A stretch of DNA of 64,000 nucleotides. Origin: Haliotis asinina (taxonomy: Eukaryota > Mollusca > Gastropoda > Lepetellida > Haliotidae). The translations under genes were made by a program, and so were the position numbers. Numbering within the stretch: the first letter of the stretch is position 1; every line of letters starts with the position of its first letter. Below, piece by piece: positions 1-10,455 of the stretch. The notes beneath the pieces were generated by a model. The model worked only from the letters and a program-made list of their open reading frames with translations, did not search any database and was not told where the DNA came from. Location: positions 186,001-250,000 of the forward strand of contig NC_090290.1 in NCBI RefSeq assembly GCF_037392515.1. Direction: 5' to 3'.

Positions 1-432
1 TCCCTTTTATTGACAAACTGACCACTAGTATCCGAATGTCCATCCGACTAATCATGTAGAATCGCAAGGTCCTAGTTTATGTCTCTTCAGAGGAATTACT
101 ATTCCCCCAAGAAAAGTGAATCCATAAAATTTCGGTTACTTGGTCAATGCACTTTCCCAGTACATTGACCCTTTCTTACTTCACTTCAAATCTTCCTAAA
201 ATATTTGTAAAATGTATTTTAAGAATTTCAACTCTAAATGTACTGGATAAATATGTGTCATTCTTAATCCACCATCATATTTTCTACATATGGCTGTTCT
301 CTTTATTTTAACGTTCTTCCCATCCCACATGAAATTATATACAGTATTATTCAGTTGATTGAGGAATTCCTTGGCGGGTGATGGGAGCACACAAAAAATA
401 TGTACTAGAGTTGTTATTGCCAGAGCTTTCAA
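1..432 (-). pseudogene. LINE ORF2 C-terminal fragment (L1/Tx1-like)
   Basis: The minus strand from 432 encodes 78 residues that read like the region downstream of the reverse transcriptase in L1/Tx1-type LINEs: a leucine-rich start, then PSPAKEFLNQLNNTVYNFMWDG, shown here only in part, followed by KIKR and a GGLRM motif. Family knowledge: this block (P-x-x-F...YxFxWxGK..KIKR...GGLxM) is characteristic of LINE ORF2 proteins. The frame closes near 196. Bases 1-171 are noncoding in this frame but are matched, as the reverse complement, by 43168-43339, so the copy continues past the readable frame and off the window. It is a broken fragment with no catalytic domain left. The assignment to LINE is firm; the clade is not. 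Confidence 0.7.
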
Positions 433-449
433 GACTGTGATTTTCCCCT

Positions 450-1000
450 TGTTACTGTGAATAAGTTGCCTTGACTAAAGGTATGAGAAATCCCCTCAGC
501 ACCAGCAAAATAAAGCACTGAGATGACTGATATTTTCAATAATTTGTATTCATGAAAAACAGCATTATAAAAAGGTACACAATAAAGGTTTCATGTACAA
601 TGCAACCGAGTCAAATCTAAAGTAATGGGTCACAAACATAATCTCAACACACCCGAAGTCTTGGTGTGAGAGTGAGAAACAGTCTTACTGAATGCAACAC
701 ACTGAGCAGTCAGGCAGTGGTTGGTCAAGCGTTGACGGAGAGGCTGGGAGATATGTACTCCATTAAATCTGTGTGGAACCCATGTCGTCAACATGACAAC
801 TAGCCTTTATATTCACTAATTCTGGAATACTTGAGCACACACGACCATTGCCATCAATGTAGAAGCTTCTGTTAGTGTCCCGGAAGTAAGCACAAATAAT
901 GAAAACATTTAGTCAAGAGGAGGTAACTCTAAAGCGCTACCTTAAAGCCTGCTGCCAAAATATGAAAAGTAATAATATGAATAAGATGAGAAACATCTTG
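450..1000 (-). repeat. LTR of a Gmr1-like Ty3/gypsy family, copy A (3' LTR)
   Basis: This stretch aligns by eye with 20605-20815 and 63575-64000 (same orientation) and, as the reverse complement, with 52262-52610. Shared blocks include AAGAAATCCCCTCAG, GGTTTCATGTACAATGCA and AAGTCTTG...GAGAGTGAGAAACAG. The plus-strand edge starts TGTTAC (450), matching TGTTAC at the LTR start of the 52-57 kb element, so the LTRs probably have TGTTAC/GTAACA ends. It lies directly downstream, in minus orientation, of an RNase H remnant, which makes it a 3' LTR. The U3 edge near 960-1000 is not clean. A solo or truncated LTR is the alternative. Confidence 0.7.
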
Positions 1001-1056
1001 CAGAATTACAATGATATAATGTGAAAACATGCATACATCATCAAGTCATAATGCAT

Positions 1057-1330
1057 TTACAGCCTGTAAAGTGCATCAGCGCAAACATTGTCTTTTCCTT
1101 TAATGTGTTTGATCACATGATTGAACCCTTGCAAGGTCAAACGCCACCTCAAAAGTCTTTGAGTCTTGTTCTTTCTTTTATGAAGAAGAGTCAAGGGATT
1201 GTGATCAGTAAACGCTTCAGTTGGCAAAGTAGTGTTACCTAGGCACACTTCAAAATGCTGCCACAGTAAACCTGACAAAAGATCTAATGTCTCTTTCTCA
1301 ATGGTAGAATAATTTCTTTGATTCTTGTCA
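1057..1330 (-). pseudogene. RNase H remnant of a Gmr1-like retrotransposon
   Basis: The minus strand encodes the C-terminal half of a Ty3/gypsy RNase H: NYSTIEKETLDLL, a FTDHNPLTLL block with the conserved aspartate, and the end motif GKDNVCADAL. The same protein block occurs at 57230-57479 in the plus-strand element. What follows it toward lower coordinates is LTR, not integrase. In ordinary gypsy elements the integrase follows RNase H; in Gmr1-like elements integrase precedes reverse transcriptase and RNase H ends pol. The position therefore supports the Gmr1-like order. The upstream edge is lost near 1330, where a plus-strand hAT remnant begins. Only this domain remains, so it is nonfunctional. 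Confidence 0.75.
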
Positions 1331-1339
1331 CTTATTAAA

Positions 1340-2790
1340 GAAATCAAACAAGCAAGCTTTGTCACATTTTTGAGTGATAGAAGCACGGATAGTGCTATTT
1401 TAGAACAGGAGACAGTGTTTATGGGATATGTTTCCAAGGGCAGTCCTGTCTCATTCCATGCTGGACCTGTATCTCTCGAACACTGCCATGCTGAAACTTT
1501 CCAGACCTCTCAATCCTGAATCAGAGGGCCCAATTTTAGTCTCAGTTCACTTTCGTGGAGCCTCTGTTATGTTAGACAGATCAGATGGGTAGCCAGCAAA
1601 ATAAGAGCTGTTCGAGCTCTGAAAACAAGCTTTCATTCTGTCATCAACCATATTGAAAGTGTATCAACTGGTATATCTGACAGAATTCAAAGTGTAAAGG
1701 GTGGTTGAAAAGAAGACGAAGGATTGGTTCTTTTTGTAAAGTATACTTGCATTCAGTTTTCATGTAGTGTCATGTAGGTATTTGCAACATTTGCAAGTTT
1801 AGGCAACTGGCATGTTCCCTCACTCACGGATAGCATGTGGTTATCCCAAAAAACAAAATTGCAAGAGCAGAAAAATCTGGAAATTGGGTGCTTGTGGCGG
1901 GCGTATGGAATTATCAAATTGTCCAAAATGAAAATGAATTAGGCTTTTGCCTTAAATTTGAAATTCAAATAATTACTTTCTTACAGTGGTTGAGAAAAAT
2001 GAAGACAACCAGTTTTGTGAAAACAATGCATATTTTGCGGGATATACTTTCCATCATCACTGAAGTATCTCTAGTATTTCAGAGGGAAGATCTGCTGATT
2101 ACTGAAATTGCATCAGAATTAAAGTTGGATCCTGTTGGAACAGGAGAAAACATAGAGTTCTTTTCAAAGCAGTACAGTCATGAGGAAGGCAAGTTTGATG
2201 GCATCAAACTAACTGGTCTTTGTAACCCTTACATCCTCAAAACAAGCACATTCTTCCTCCAGTTTGTTGTCAGCATCATTGCATTCATAGATAAGTGGTT
2301 TGTTTCCTGTTAAGTGTTTCTCAGTGTTTTATATATAATACACAGTCACCATCAGAGAGGGAGACATTGTCAGTATATGGCAAAGATGATCTTTCTGATT
2401 TAATGGAACATTTAACATCTATATTTCCCCAAGAACGCAGAGGACAAGTGTTGCAAGAGTTCACCGACCTTAAAGGTCATTTGAAGGGCTGTCCCAGAGC
2501 AGTCTTTGATGCTTAACAGAGCTTGTTGTTTGAGAAACCTCCCAAGTTTCAAAACATTAGCAGGTTGATTGAACTGATGTTTGTAGTAAGTTCTGGAACA
2601 GCCATATGTGAGAGAATGTCCTTAAGCATAAATTTGGTGAAAACCAATCAGAGAACAGTCCTGAATCAGGAAACTTTGCATCACACCTTGAGCATCATGA
2701 CACATGGAAACCAAAGTAACTTTCTGACTTTAACCCCAGACCTGCCTTGCTGGAATGGATGAGAAATACTTCTGGTACCTCACATATTCT
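1340..2790 (+). pseudogene. hAT-superfamily transposase pseudogene (ZNF862-like lineage)
   Basis: Three plus-strand stretches in different frames read as one old hAT transposase. At 1340-1500 there is SFVTFLSDRSTDSAILEQE..VFMGYV, matching the start of the RNase H-like fold in this lineage (SILSDGSTD..ILEQELVY). At 1990-2200 a helical section follows (REDLLITEIASELKLDPVG). At 2390-2790 comes the dimerisation domain: FQNISRLIELMFVVSSGTAICERMSLSINLVKTNQR, here abbreviated, where the family shows STA.CERGFS..N.VKTD.R. Stops and frame changes separate the pieces, and no BED finger, terminal repeats or target duplication could be found. The RNase H remnant on the other strand abuts its 5' edge. Dead copy, identity fairly sure, subfamily less so. 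Confidence 0.65.
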
Positions 2791-2799
2791 TTCTATGGT

Positions 2800-4019
2800 G
2801 AAGGAAGGCGAGTACAAAGGATTGGCCTCCAGTACTCCTGCAAGTTTGTGTGGCAAATGTGTTGAATGACTGTTCGTGTAACTGTTCCCCTTACACACAT
2901 TCTGACTAGTCTGTTTCAGTGACTGTTAGTCACTTGAATGATAATGAGTGTCAGTATTAAGCTTTACAGTTAAAAAGGTTCAGTGATTGGAATATGAGAC
3001 ATTTTCATAGTTTCAAGCTGTAACAGTGCACTAACTAATTAAAGTTGTGGCTAATTTGAATGTCACATTATATGATGACACATTATTGTTATTCCTTGGG
3101 ACAAGTTCTCTTGGAGAAAGGACACGTAAATGTGCCTGTTGGCAAGTGAACTTTAAATAAAATTTTCAACCCACATGATCTGTTTTAGACATTAATGTGG
3201 AACTGCCATTTTGGGGCCCAATTTTGGATATTATTTAGCGTTCTTTGGGATTTGATTGTGGCTTGGTTTACTGAAGTTGATAAGGTCCAAATGAGAGATC
3301 ATTGGCAAATTTAGCAGTAAAGATTTGTGGCCACTTGTCAGGAAATATGTCACTTATCAAAAAACTGAATAATGTTGCAGATGATATTCTCCCCTGGGGG
3401 GATCCATTTTACAAGAGATTAGGGTCCAAAAGGGTGTTGTGAGATTTGATGATTATTTGTCTGTTATTTTGGAAAGCATAATGAAATTTAGCATGAAACC
3501 ATGAATGCATTTTTGAAGGTGCAAACCTACTTACCTTTACATCCTAATGATCAATGTAAAGATACTAATAAAAGACAACAAAACCTAACAGTAACTTAAC
3601 AATATTCTCTTTTATGGTATATGCCAAGTTTATTAAATTCTAAGTAATAACAGTAACCTAACACAATAGCTACTCAAGTGCAAAACATGCTAAAGATTAA
3701 TCATGACTACCTACACTACTATGATTAAACTAAGCCAAAACTACTATGTCCAAAACTAAAGTAAACTAAACTAACTAATACAAACTAAACTAAGGGCTCA
3801 AACTACTACTATAGATGCACCAGTAGCAGCAGAGCTGAATACTGATATACATGGCCATGGTCAAACAGACAGAAACAACATGGGTGGAAGTAGTCTGTAT
3901 ACTGTGAGACTCAAGTGTCTCTCATCACCAGTAAGGGGAGTTCATGTAAACATATTTATACATATTTACGTTATGTCAAGGATGGACTCAGACAACAACA
4001 AACCTTGCACAAGTAAATA
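2800..4019. other. no gene recognised; AACTAAACTAA-rich tract
   Basis: No protein or RNA gene is supported here. A low-complexity stretch from about 3590 to 3800 is built of variants of CTAA/AACTAA, and 3030-3170 is AT-rich. An open frame at 3880-4293 runs across the left end of the Tigger element and is not credible as a gene. Confidence 0.5.
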
Positions 4020-4021
4020 TA

Positions 4022-6403
4022 CAGTCAGTTCTCGTTTATCCGATGCTTGTGGGTGCAGAGAAATATGTTGGATTAAGGAGAGTGTTGGATTAATGTATTT
4101 GTGTGATAATACAATGTATCACTGTTTACTAAAGCTCATGATCGCCATTCTGTTGCATGCATATCCAAAACACTACATCCAGTTATCGTATGTAAAAGTA
4201 TTCACAGTAAAAACAAATAATAACAATACATTCTTGTTATCATTTATTAACATTCATAGATGGTATAACATACATATAAAATCATATTATTAATCAGATT
4301 CATACCTACATTCACATGAATGTCATAACTAAACTGACACAGAACTCACGTTTGTTTTCACACATCAGCAGCCATTATTAACCGGATGTTGAATGTGCTA
4401 CTGCTTTCGTACACTAGCATGTTGACATCTGGTGAACAATAATTTATGTTTATTTAAAAAGGTCTTTGATTGTTTTTTGTTGTTCAGTTTTTTCGGTGGC
4501 CTTCAGCAATTTCATTTTCAAACTGTCAAGGTAAACGAGGTCACTAACATCAAGCACATCTAAGTGGTGTATCAGAAATGTTTGCAGTGTGTTCAAAGAT
4601 GTTTTGACCTGCGATAGCTTGGGAACCACTGGTTCAGTTGTCTGGTCTTCTTCAGTGCTTATTTCCTCGTCAGCAGTAAATGTAGGTCGGACAATCTCGA
4701 TAATTTCATCTTCAGTCAAGGCTTCCTCACATGGCATGTTTGCATCATATTCCATGAATTCGCTGACAGGTACAGGTGCGTCCGGGTAGAGCTTGTCAAG
4801 TGTTTCTTGTAGATCTTGGAAATCTTTAGTTGGTTCATCTTCGGGGTCGATCTGGCTGTCAGTGGGTGGGAGTTCTTTTGTATGGTGCCAGCAGTTAATG
4901 ATTGTTGTCAGCCTCATGTCTCTCCATGCTGATCGAATGAACAGTTGGGCTTGTTTTATGTCCAGTGGTAAAGGCGTTTCTGCGCTGGCGTTGTCAAGAT
5001 GAAATTTCATCTGTTGCTTCTTGTAGAGAAGTTTGAAGTTCTTTGTTACTCCGGCATCTAGGGGCTGAATGTGGGACGTCGTACTGGGAGGCAGAACATG
5101 AAGCTTGACATTAGTTAGATGTACAGAGGCATGGGAAGGGGCGTCGTCTACCAGTAATGTCACCTGTCGTCTCTGTGTGCACATGTGCTTGTCAAATTTC
5201 ACAAGCCAGTCTTTGAAGATCAGCGCTGTCATCCAAGCCTTCTCATTGGCATACCAGTGACACACAGAATTAGGATCAAAAGTTCTACCAAAAGATCTTT
5301 GCTTGTTAAATTTCCAAATTACCAGTGGTTTGGGTTTGTCAGTGCCTGATGCGTTCACCACAAGCATAACAGTAAAGCGATCTTTTAATTGTTTCTTACC
5401 GGACACAGGGCAAGTGCCGAGTGTGGAGTTTGGTTCACTTTTGTAAAAAAAACCAGTTTCATCACAGTTATAAATGATTGTATTCTGCCAGGGTTTGCTG
5501 CAATTCTTCTCTTCCTGCATCTACACCGATTTGAGGGGCTGAGGCTGATTCACCATGAATTTTGTGCATTTTAATTCCATGTCGCTGCTTGAATCTGGCC
5601 ATCCATCCACTACTGTAGGCAAAATCAGTAACTCCTAATTTCTCCCCTAGAATCTTAGCTTGTTCTCTTAACAGGTCATCATTCACATGAATTGACCTAC
5701 TCCTAACATCAGTAAACCACAAAAATAACACCTTTTCAAGATCCTCCTGCTGGGGTTTTCTAGTTCTTGAAGCATTAATTGGAATCAGTCGTAGATATTC
5801 TCAACCACTTAGCAGACTGCTTCAGGATGTCAGATACGGTTGATCGTCCAATCTTCTCATCAAACTTCTACTCAGCAAAAGTGATGTGTTGTTGTTGTGT
5901 TGTCTGGGGTTTGTCTTTTTTCAAAAGGCAAATTTATGTCTTGATCAATGGCGTAATTTCTACTCGGGCTCGCTTAGCAGGTGGTGTACTCGTGACAGAC
6001 ATCTTGTTGTGATGAAAACTCAGGTCGGTTGTAAGCATTTTATACAGATTGCTCTAGTGTTATTTCTTGATTAAATCGTCTCAATAATTATCTTGTGTTT
6101 GTAATTAACAAGTGTGATGTTCACCGACAGTGGTGTCAAGCAGCAGCCAGTAAGGAACATGTTACCACCCATGTTTGACTGTTTACAGTCAGATTATCTG
6201 ACCAGCTGTGTTGATTGTCGGATTAACAAATGTTTTTACAATGTATTTACAATAATCACTTGCTGGCTTGGTGTGTCGGAGTCCGAATGCAAGAATGTCA
6301 GATTAAGGAGAGTAATAATCACTGTTTTAAATGGTTCCCTAATTTTTGGTCAGATAAACGTGGATGTGGGATCATTGAGTGTCGGACAGACGAGAGTTGA
6401 CTG
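4022..6403 (-). mobile_element. Tigger (pogo-type Tc1/mariner) DNA transposon, both ends present
   Basis: The left end starts CAGTCAGTTCTCGTTTATCC after a TA (4020-4021). The right end, read on the minus strand, starts CAGTCAACTCTCGTCTGTCC and is followed on plus by TA (6404-6405). The two ends match at about 16 of 20 positions, and TA is the target duplication expected for Tc1/mariner elements. The length is 2382 bp, usual for Tigger. Subterminal copies of GATTAAGGAGAGT occur at both sides (4072 and 6302). The transposase inside, on the minus strand, is broken, so the element cannot move by itself. Confidence 0.85.
4450..6012 (-). pseudogene. Tigger-like transposase, degenerate
   Basis: Reading from 6012 on minus, the protein starts MSVTSTPPAKRARVEITPL and enters a psq-type DNA-binding helix-turn-helix, but at least three stop codons interrupt it before 5735. 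A CENP-B-type HTH follows intact (5731-5530; motif FAYSSGWMARFKQRHGI). A frameshift near 5470 then separates it from the DDE domain, which runs 5520-4450 as 356 residues. Catalytic positions are visible: NCDETG (D20), LLVDDAPSH (D125/D126) and QPLDAGV (D155) of that segment, fitting the pogo DDD pattern. An acidic tail follows. Family length is normal (about 500). Because the catalytic half is open and the N-terminal half is not, the N-terminus decayed first or the sequence had local mutation there. Confidence 0.85.
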
Positions 6404-6405
6404 TA

Positions 6406-6860
6406 CTGTATAGATATAGGATAATGGTTATGGTAATCTCACGTTCGCATGTGCAGATTACATTATGCATCTAAAAAATAGAATACATACATGATACAAA
6501 GAATACATCTAACCCATTTACATATACATATATATGTATATATCTGATGAAATACACTTGTAAAAATATGCAAGTAAATTTATTTTACCCTGTTTGCATA
6601 CACCTGTTTACATACCCATCGCGTAACTAGATCGTCAATAGCATCCAAAAGGCCTTCAATAGTTTTTTAACCATTCAATAGTTTGCAACTATTGACCGCT
6701 ACTTTTGATGAAACAGATATAGGGGAGGGGTGTTAAGTACATGTATCTGCACCAGGGAGATGGGATGCCATCGAATATGAAACATACAATGACTTTATTA
6801 CATTTTTATTGGATTTCGTCATTACAGCCAAATGTTTACATTTGGAATGTAACTTCAGCT
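6406..6860. other. no gene; alternating AT palindrome
   Basis: The stretch between the Tigger element and the Crypton-type gene has no supported gene. Near 6520-6545 lies a palindromic run of alternating purine and pyrimidine (ACATATACATATATATGTAT), a simple-sequence feature. Confidence 0.5.
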
Positions 6861-9566
6861 CCGCTTCTTTCTACGATGAAGCTGATGGGAGCGGTCGAGA
6901 CGTCGACAACAGTACTTTCAGTTTTGGAGACAGCGGTACCGATGTTGGGAAGCGCCGGGAAACGTTTTTCCACCATGGACGTCGATGGTGACGAGGACGC
7001 CACATCGAAATTCGGTGCCAGAGGACGGTGTCTAAAGTATTTGTCACCTTACCCTGCACGACATTGCCGACAACCCCTTTTGTAGCTGAAACATTCATTT
7101 GATAAACGTTTAATCCATGGGTACGTGAAGTATATTCGTCCTCGCTAAACATCGTCCTTAATATTCATTAGCATTTACTTATCCTCTCCAAGTAACTAGA
7201 CTGTAGGTTACACTTATTTGGTTAAACTTGTATGACAGCATGTCCGGGTTGTTGATACTTTGTAACTGGTATCGTGTCAGCGGAAATACGATTAACATTA
7301 ACACACTTGTCATGTATAACCTATTACAGTGTTTCCGTATTGTATATGTTTATGATTTCAACTTCAGTGTTTTCAGATCTAAATAACTAGAGAATGCGGT
7401 GCAACTGTATTTAAGGTGTTTGGGTTAGTTTTAACATTCAAACACAGTACTCACCCTCGGATAGCAGATGACCTGTGACCTGTCCGCTCCGCAATTAGCT
7501 GCTCATCAAACCCGCTTTCATACAATTGGGTTGCTGTGGTTGCTCGCAATGAGTGGTTGGTATAGTAACCCTCAAATCCTGTGGCTCTGCAGAGTCTCCG
7601 CATGGTCCTTCCCAGCGTCTGCCTTCCAATGGGTGAGGCGCAGTACCACACATCCAGTCTCTGGTACTTGAGGGGTCGTAGGTAGAAGGCGCTAGCATTT
7701 GCCGGCCTGCATCAAACGAAAGACATTTACGTTCGCAGGGCTCAACACATCTAGTAACCTTTGTAACAATACCAGCAACAATTTTGCTCACCCTCTTCAT
7801 TTAAAGAAAAAACCTCTCAGTCCTTTGAGTGAGTAAGTGAGTGAACAACTTATCAGGTTAATGGGGGGAAAACGCCCGAAGCGATGCAAGTCTCTCATGT
7901 TTGTCCTTTAGGTGGAGCCCATGAGCACGAGTATGCTGTTGACACACTCACAACCATCACCGCAGTGATACGGAATCGAACCCACCATTACTCTATTCCA
8001 TTTAAGGAGGGATGCAGTAACAAATGTGATATAATTTATAATTTTCAAGAATAAATTATCGATCAATAATTCCATTGTCTGCAGTTGAGAGTCGCCTAAT
8101 GTAATAGTTACCTGAGTGACGTACTTTTCGTGAAGCCGGAGAGCACATCTCAGAGGATTTTCTGTATTGGGTCCAACTGTGACACACTTTCTAGGAATAT
8201 TCTTGTGGTTCAATCCACCATTGTTGGTTTTAGTCACACTTTCTAAATACCTCAAATGTTTTGCACCATTCTAATGATGATAATTTAAAAAATTACCAAA
8301 TTCTCCAACCGATAAATCATGGTGTTCAGCACCACCCCTCAAACGAAAGCAGATGCCATTTAAGTAGAATACTGTGTGTTGAGCAGCAGTGGAAGACTTA
8401 CAAATAACTCAACAATTTTCAAAGCTCATGTAGTTTTACTTGCATACCTTTGAATCGACGAAATATTCCAAAGTGACTATATCCCCCAACATGTCCTGAT
8501 TTGACACATCATACGACACGATATAGACAACGGCCCTTATGTGACCACTGAACCACCATGTGGTTTAAACTGAAGTCCGAATTTGACTTCCAACAATTTG
8601 GCCCTGATTCGGCACTGACTGCGAGACAGTCACCGATAGCGTGGCTGCCCCAACGAAAACATATCTAAAACTGTCCCTGCTCAGTGTCCGTGTACACCGA
8701 TGCAGGCGTCTGTGCGTGTTGCACGTTTTTCACGAATCGCTAGCCACTGTGTTCAAGTGGTGCGTTCGTGCGAATGTTTTGGGTTTCCTTCTGTCCACTG
8801 TGTCTAATAGTTTTTGCGGCGTATCTTCTCCTAGGATCCCCATTTCCCATAGTATTTCCTCCTGGCTACGGGTCAACACATCGGCTTTCCACTTGTGAAT
8901 TCCAATGCCTTCTCGCGCGAGAGCTTTCATTTTTGCGTCCAAAATTCGGCGAACAGCAGCAAATTCATAATCACTAAATATGTTTATGTCTTTGCCGTTT
9001 TGTCTGAGAAAGTACTGAATTGGGCTCAAAATTTCATTGATGGTGTTCCCATGATAATCCTCCCCTTTCCGATTCTTTACTTCCGTTATAAAGGAAACCA
9101 GATGTCTACATACATCGTCGTCACTGAGATTGAGGAGACACTGTCCCAGACCACAACTGACACCTTTCCTTTCAAGATACCATGCATCAAAAACCCGTAC
9201 AGCCCACTGACTTTTCTTTTCCGTATGTTTATTTTTGGCCAACTTTTCCAAATTGGACATTTCCTCGACAGTTAGAGGTGTGCCGAATCGGGACTCAGAT
9301 TCTTTATTCAAGACATTTTCAGGGAGTTGTTCTTGCGCCTTTTCAAAGTTTTGTGTTGCACGTAATAGTTCTTCATCAGAAGAATTATTTTGGTCAAAGT
9401 CATCTTGCACTGACACAACAAAGTCTATATTGGAAATGTCACTTTCAAGAAGATGTTCAAAGTCTGAATTAATATCACTTTCCGTAAATCTGTCTTGCGA
9501 AAACTTACTCTGTGTCAAAAATAGGTTATCATCACTATCATCCGTCATTGCTGCAGCAATATGCAC
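6861..9566 (-). pseudogene. Crypton-type tyrosine recombinase gene (ZMYM/KDM-like), spliced and broken
   Basis: The first exon (9566-8740; likely start at 9548, MTDDSDD) has an acidic N-terminus and then the N-terminal core domain seen in Crypton-derived proteins: KKSQWAVRVFDAWYLERK, ...NTINEILSPIQYFLRQNG, ...WEMGILGEDTPQKLLDTV. A second exon (8371-8112, acceptor CAG at 8374-8372, donor GT at 8111) carries the first catalytic arginine block FRLRGGAEHHDL, then an in-frame TAG (8271-8273), then NGGLNHKN and ENPLRCALRLHEKY. A third exon (about 7709-7451) holds YLRPLKY..WYCASPIGRQTLG and the box HSLRATTATQLY...ERTGHRSS with the H-x-x-R and GH residues. A last exon near 7040-6861 is possible. The first donor also looks damaged. 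The attacking tyrosine was not located. A former domesticated gene is the alternative to a transposon. Confidence 0.75.
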
Positions 9567-9639
9567 ATGCTCTTATGGCGAATATTACACTGAAACCCGT
9601 TTCGATATTCTGGATGGCGAAACCGGTTACTAATTTTGG

Positions 9640-9766
9640 TTTAAGTAGAATAGACTCCTCAGATGCGTCAATAGTTGATCACGAAGTTAAGTCCTGGGCC
9701 TAACGGCCTCAGACTGAACTTCGTGATCAACTATTGACGCGTCTTCGGAGTCTATTCTATACTTAA
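9640..9766. repeat. large inverted repeat (hairpin), about 49-bp arms, 28-bp loop
   Basis: The left arm is 9640-9688 and the right arm 9717-9766. Both contain GCGTCAATAGTTGATCACGAAGTT in one orientation or the other, given here as shared core TCAATAGTTGATCACGAAGT. The arms differ by a TA indel and a few substitutions near GACTCC/GACGC. The loop holds GGGCCTAACGGCC, itself partly self-complementary. It sits between the start of the Crypton-type gene and the DIRS-type recombinase fragment and ends exactly where the latter's open frame begins (9767). Confidence 0.85.
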
Positions 9767-10042
9767 GGACAACTTATTACTAGGGCTAGATTCCTGGAGT
9801 ATCTAGGCAGTATTCTTCAACGAATTGGTTTCAACAGTGACCTGTACAATGCACATAGTTTTCCTCTTGAAGCGGCTTCAACCTGCAGGGCTGCCCGGAT
9901 AGAAGGACATCTCATCCAAACTTTGGGACGTTGGAGGTCGGACTGCTTTCTCAGATACATTGATGTGTCCAACTCGACATTACAAGCAGCTCAACGTGCT
10001 ATGTGTTATATGCAGACCTTTATCTTAGGTAGTATGAAGTAG
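9767..10042 (+). pseudogene. DIRS-type tyrosine recombinase C-terminal fragment
   Basis: The plus frame ending at TAG 10040-10042 encodes about 91 residues beginning LITRARFLEYLGSILQRIGF and containing HSFPLEAASTCRAA, GHLIQTLGRW and SDCFLRYI. Family knowledge: DIRS/YR retrotransposons end in a recombinase with PLTRxxF...HSFRIGAA...LIxxLGRWxSDxxxRYI. The match is strong over the whole piece. The H-x-x-R arginine is replaced: the codon after HSF reads CCT (P), so the catalytic arginine is gone. The hydrophobic spacing and the final YI are kept. Only this domain is left; no reverse transcriptase is nearby. Confidence 0.75.
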
Positions 10043-10112
10043 CTGAACATACCTTAGGCACCATACGTAACTCTGATGAAAGACTACACAACACGAATGT
10101 GTGGATGACAAT

Positions 10113-10455
10113 GGGCATGGTGTGGATGGCGCCGACGGGACCAGATATATGTTTTAGCTGTTAGCGACCCTCCGCCGTGTACAAGCAGACGGGCAAAGCA
10201 TAGGTGTGTACTTCCTCCCGTGGAGACAGCAGGCAGGAAAAGCAGGCTGGTAAGGCATTGAAACTTTTGTACTTCCTCCTGCGAAGACAGCAGGCAGGAA
10301 AAGCAGGCTGATAAGGCATTGGAAACTTTTGTACTTCCTGCCGCGGAGACAGCAGGCAGGAAGGTTTGGGCTGCCACTGTAAAAGCTGAAGCCAAGTATC
10401 CCCCTCTTTAAGCCAATTTGGAGTTTTGTCCCGTCGGCACCATGCCCACCGTACC
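10113..10455. repeat. unit bounded by inverted repeats around a 61-bp tandem repeat
   Basis: GGGCATGGTG...GCCGACGGGAC at 10113-10141 recurs inverted at 10428-10455 (GTCCCGTCGGCACCATGCCC). Between them lie three tandem copies of a 61- to 62-bp unit starting GTACTTCCTCC at 10208, 10269 and 10331, each with GGAGACAGCAGGCAGGAA or a near variant. The frames that run through this block on minus are products of the repetition and not genes. Confidence 0.7.

Noticed and set aside
3880..4293. Open plus frame of 137 codons
   Set aside because: It crosses the left terminal repeat of the Tigger element at 4022, has no recognisable domain, and is rich in codons from AT-rich noncoding sequence.
7805..7840. 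GAGTGAGTAAGTGAGTGAAC as a regulatory element
   Set aside because: Simple-sequence motif of a kind common in invertebrate DNA; nothing ties it to a gene here.
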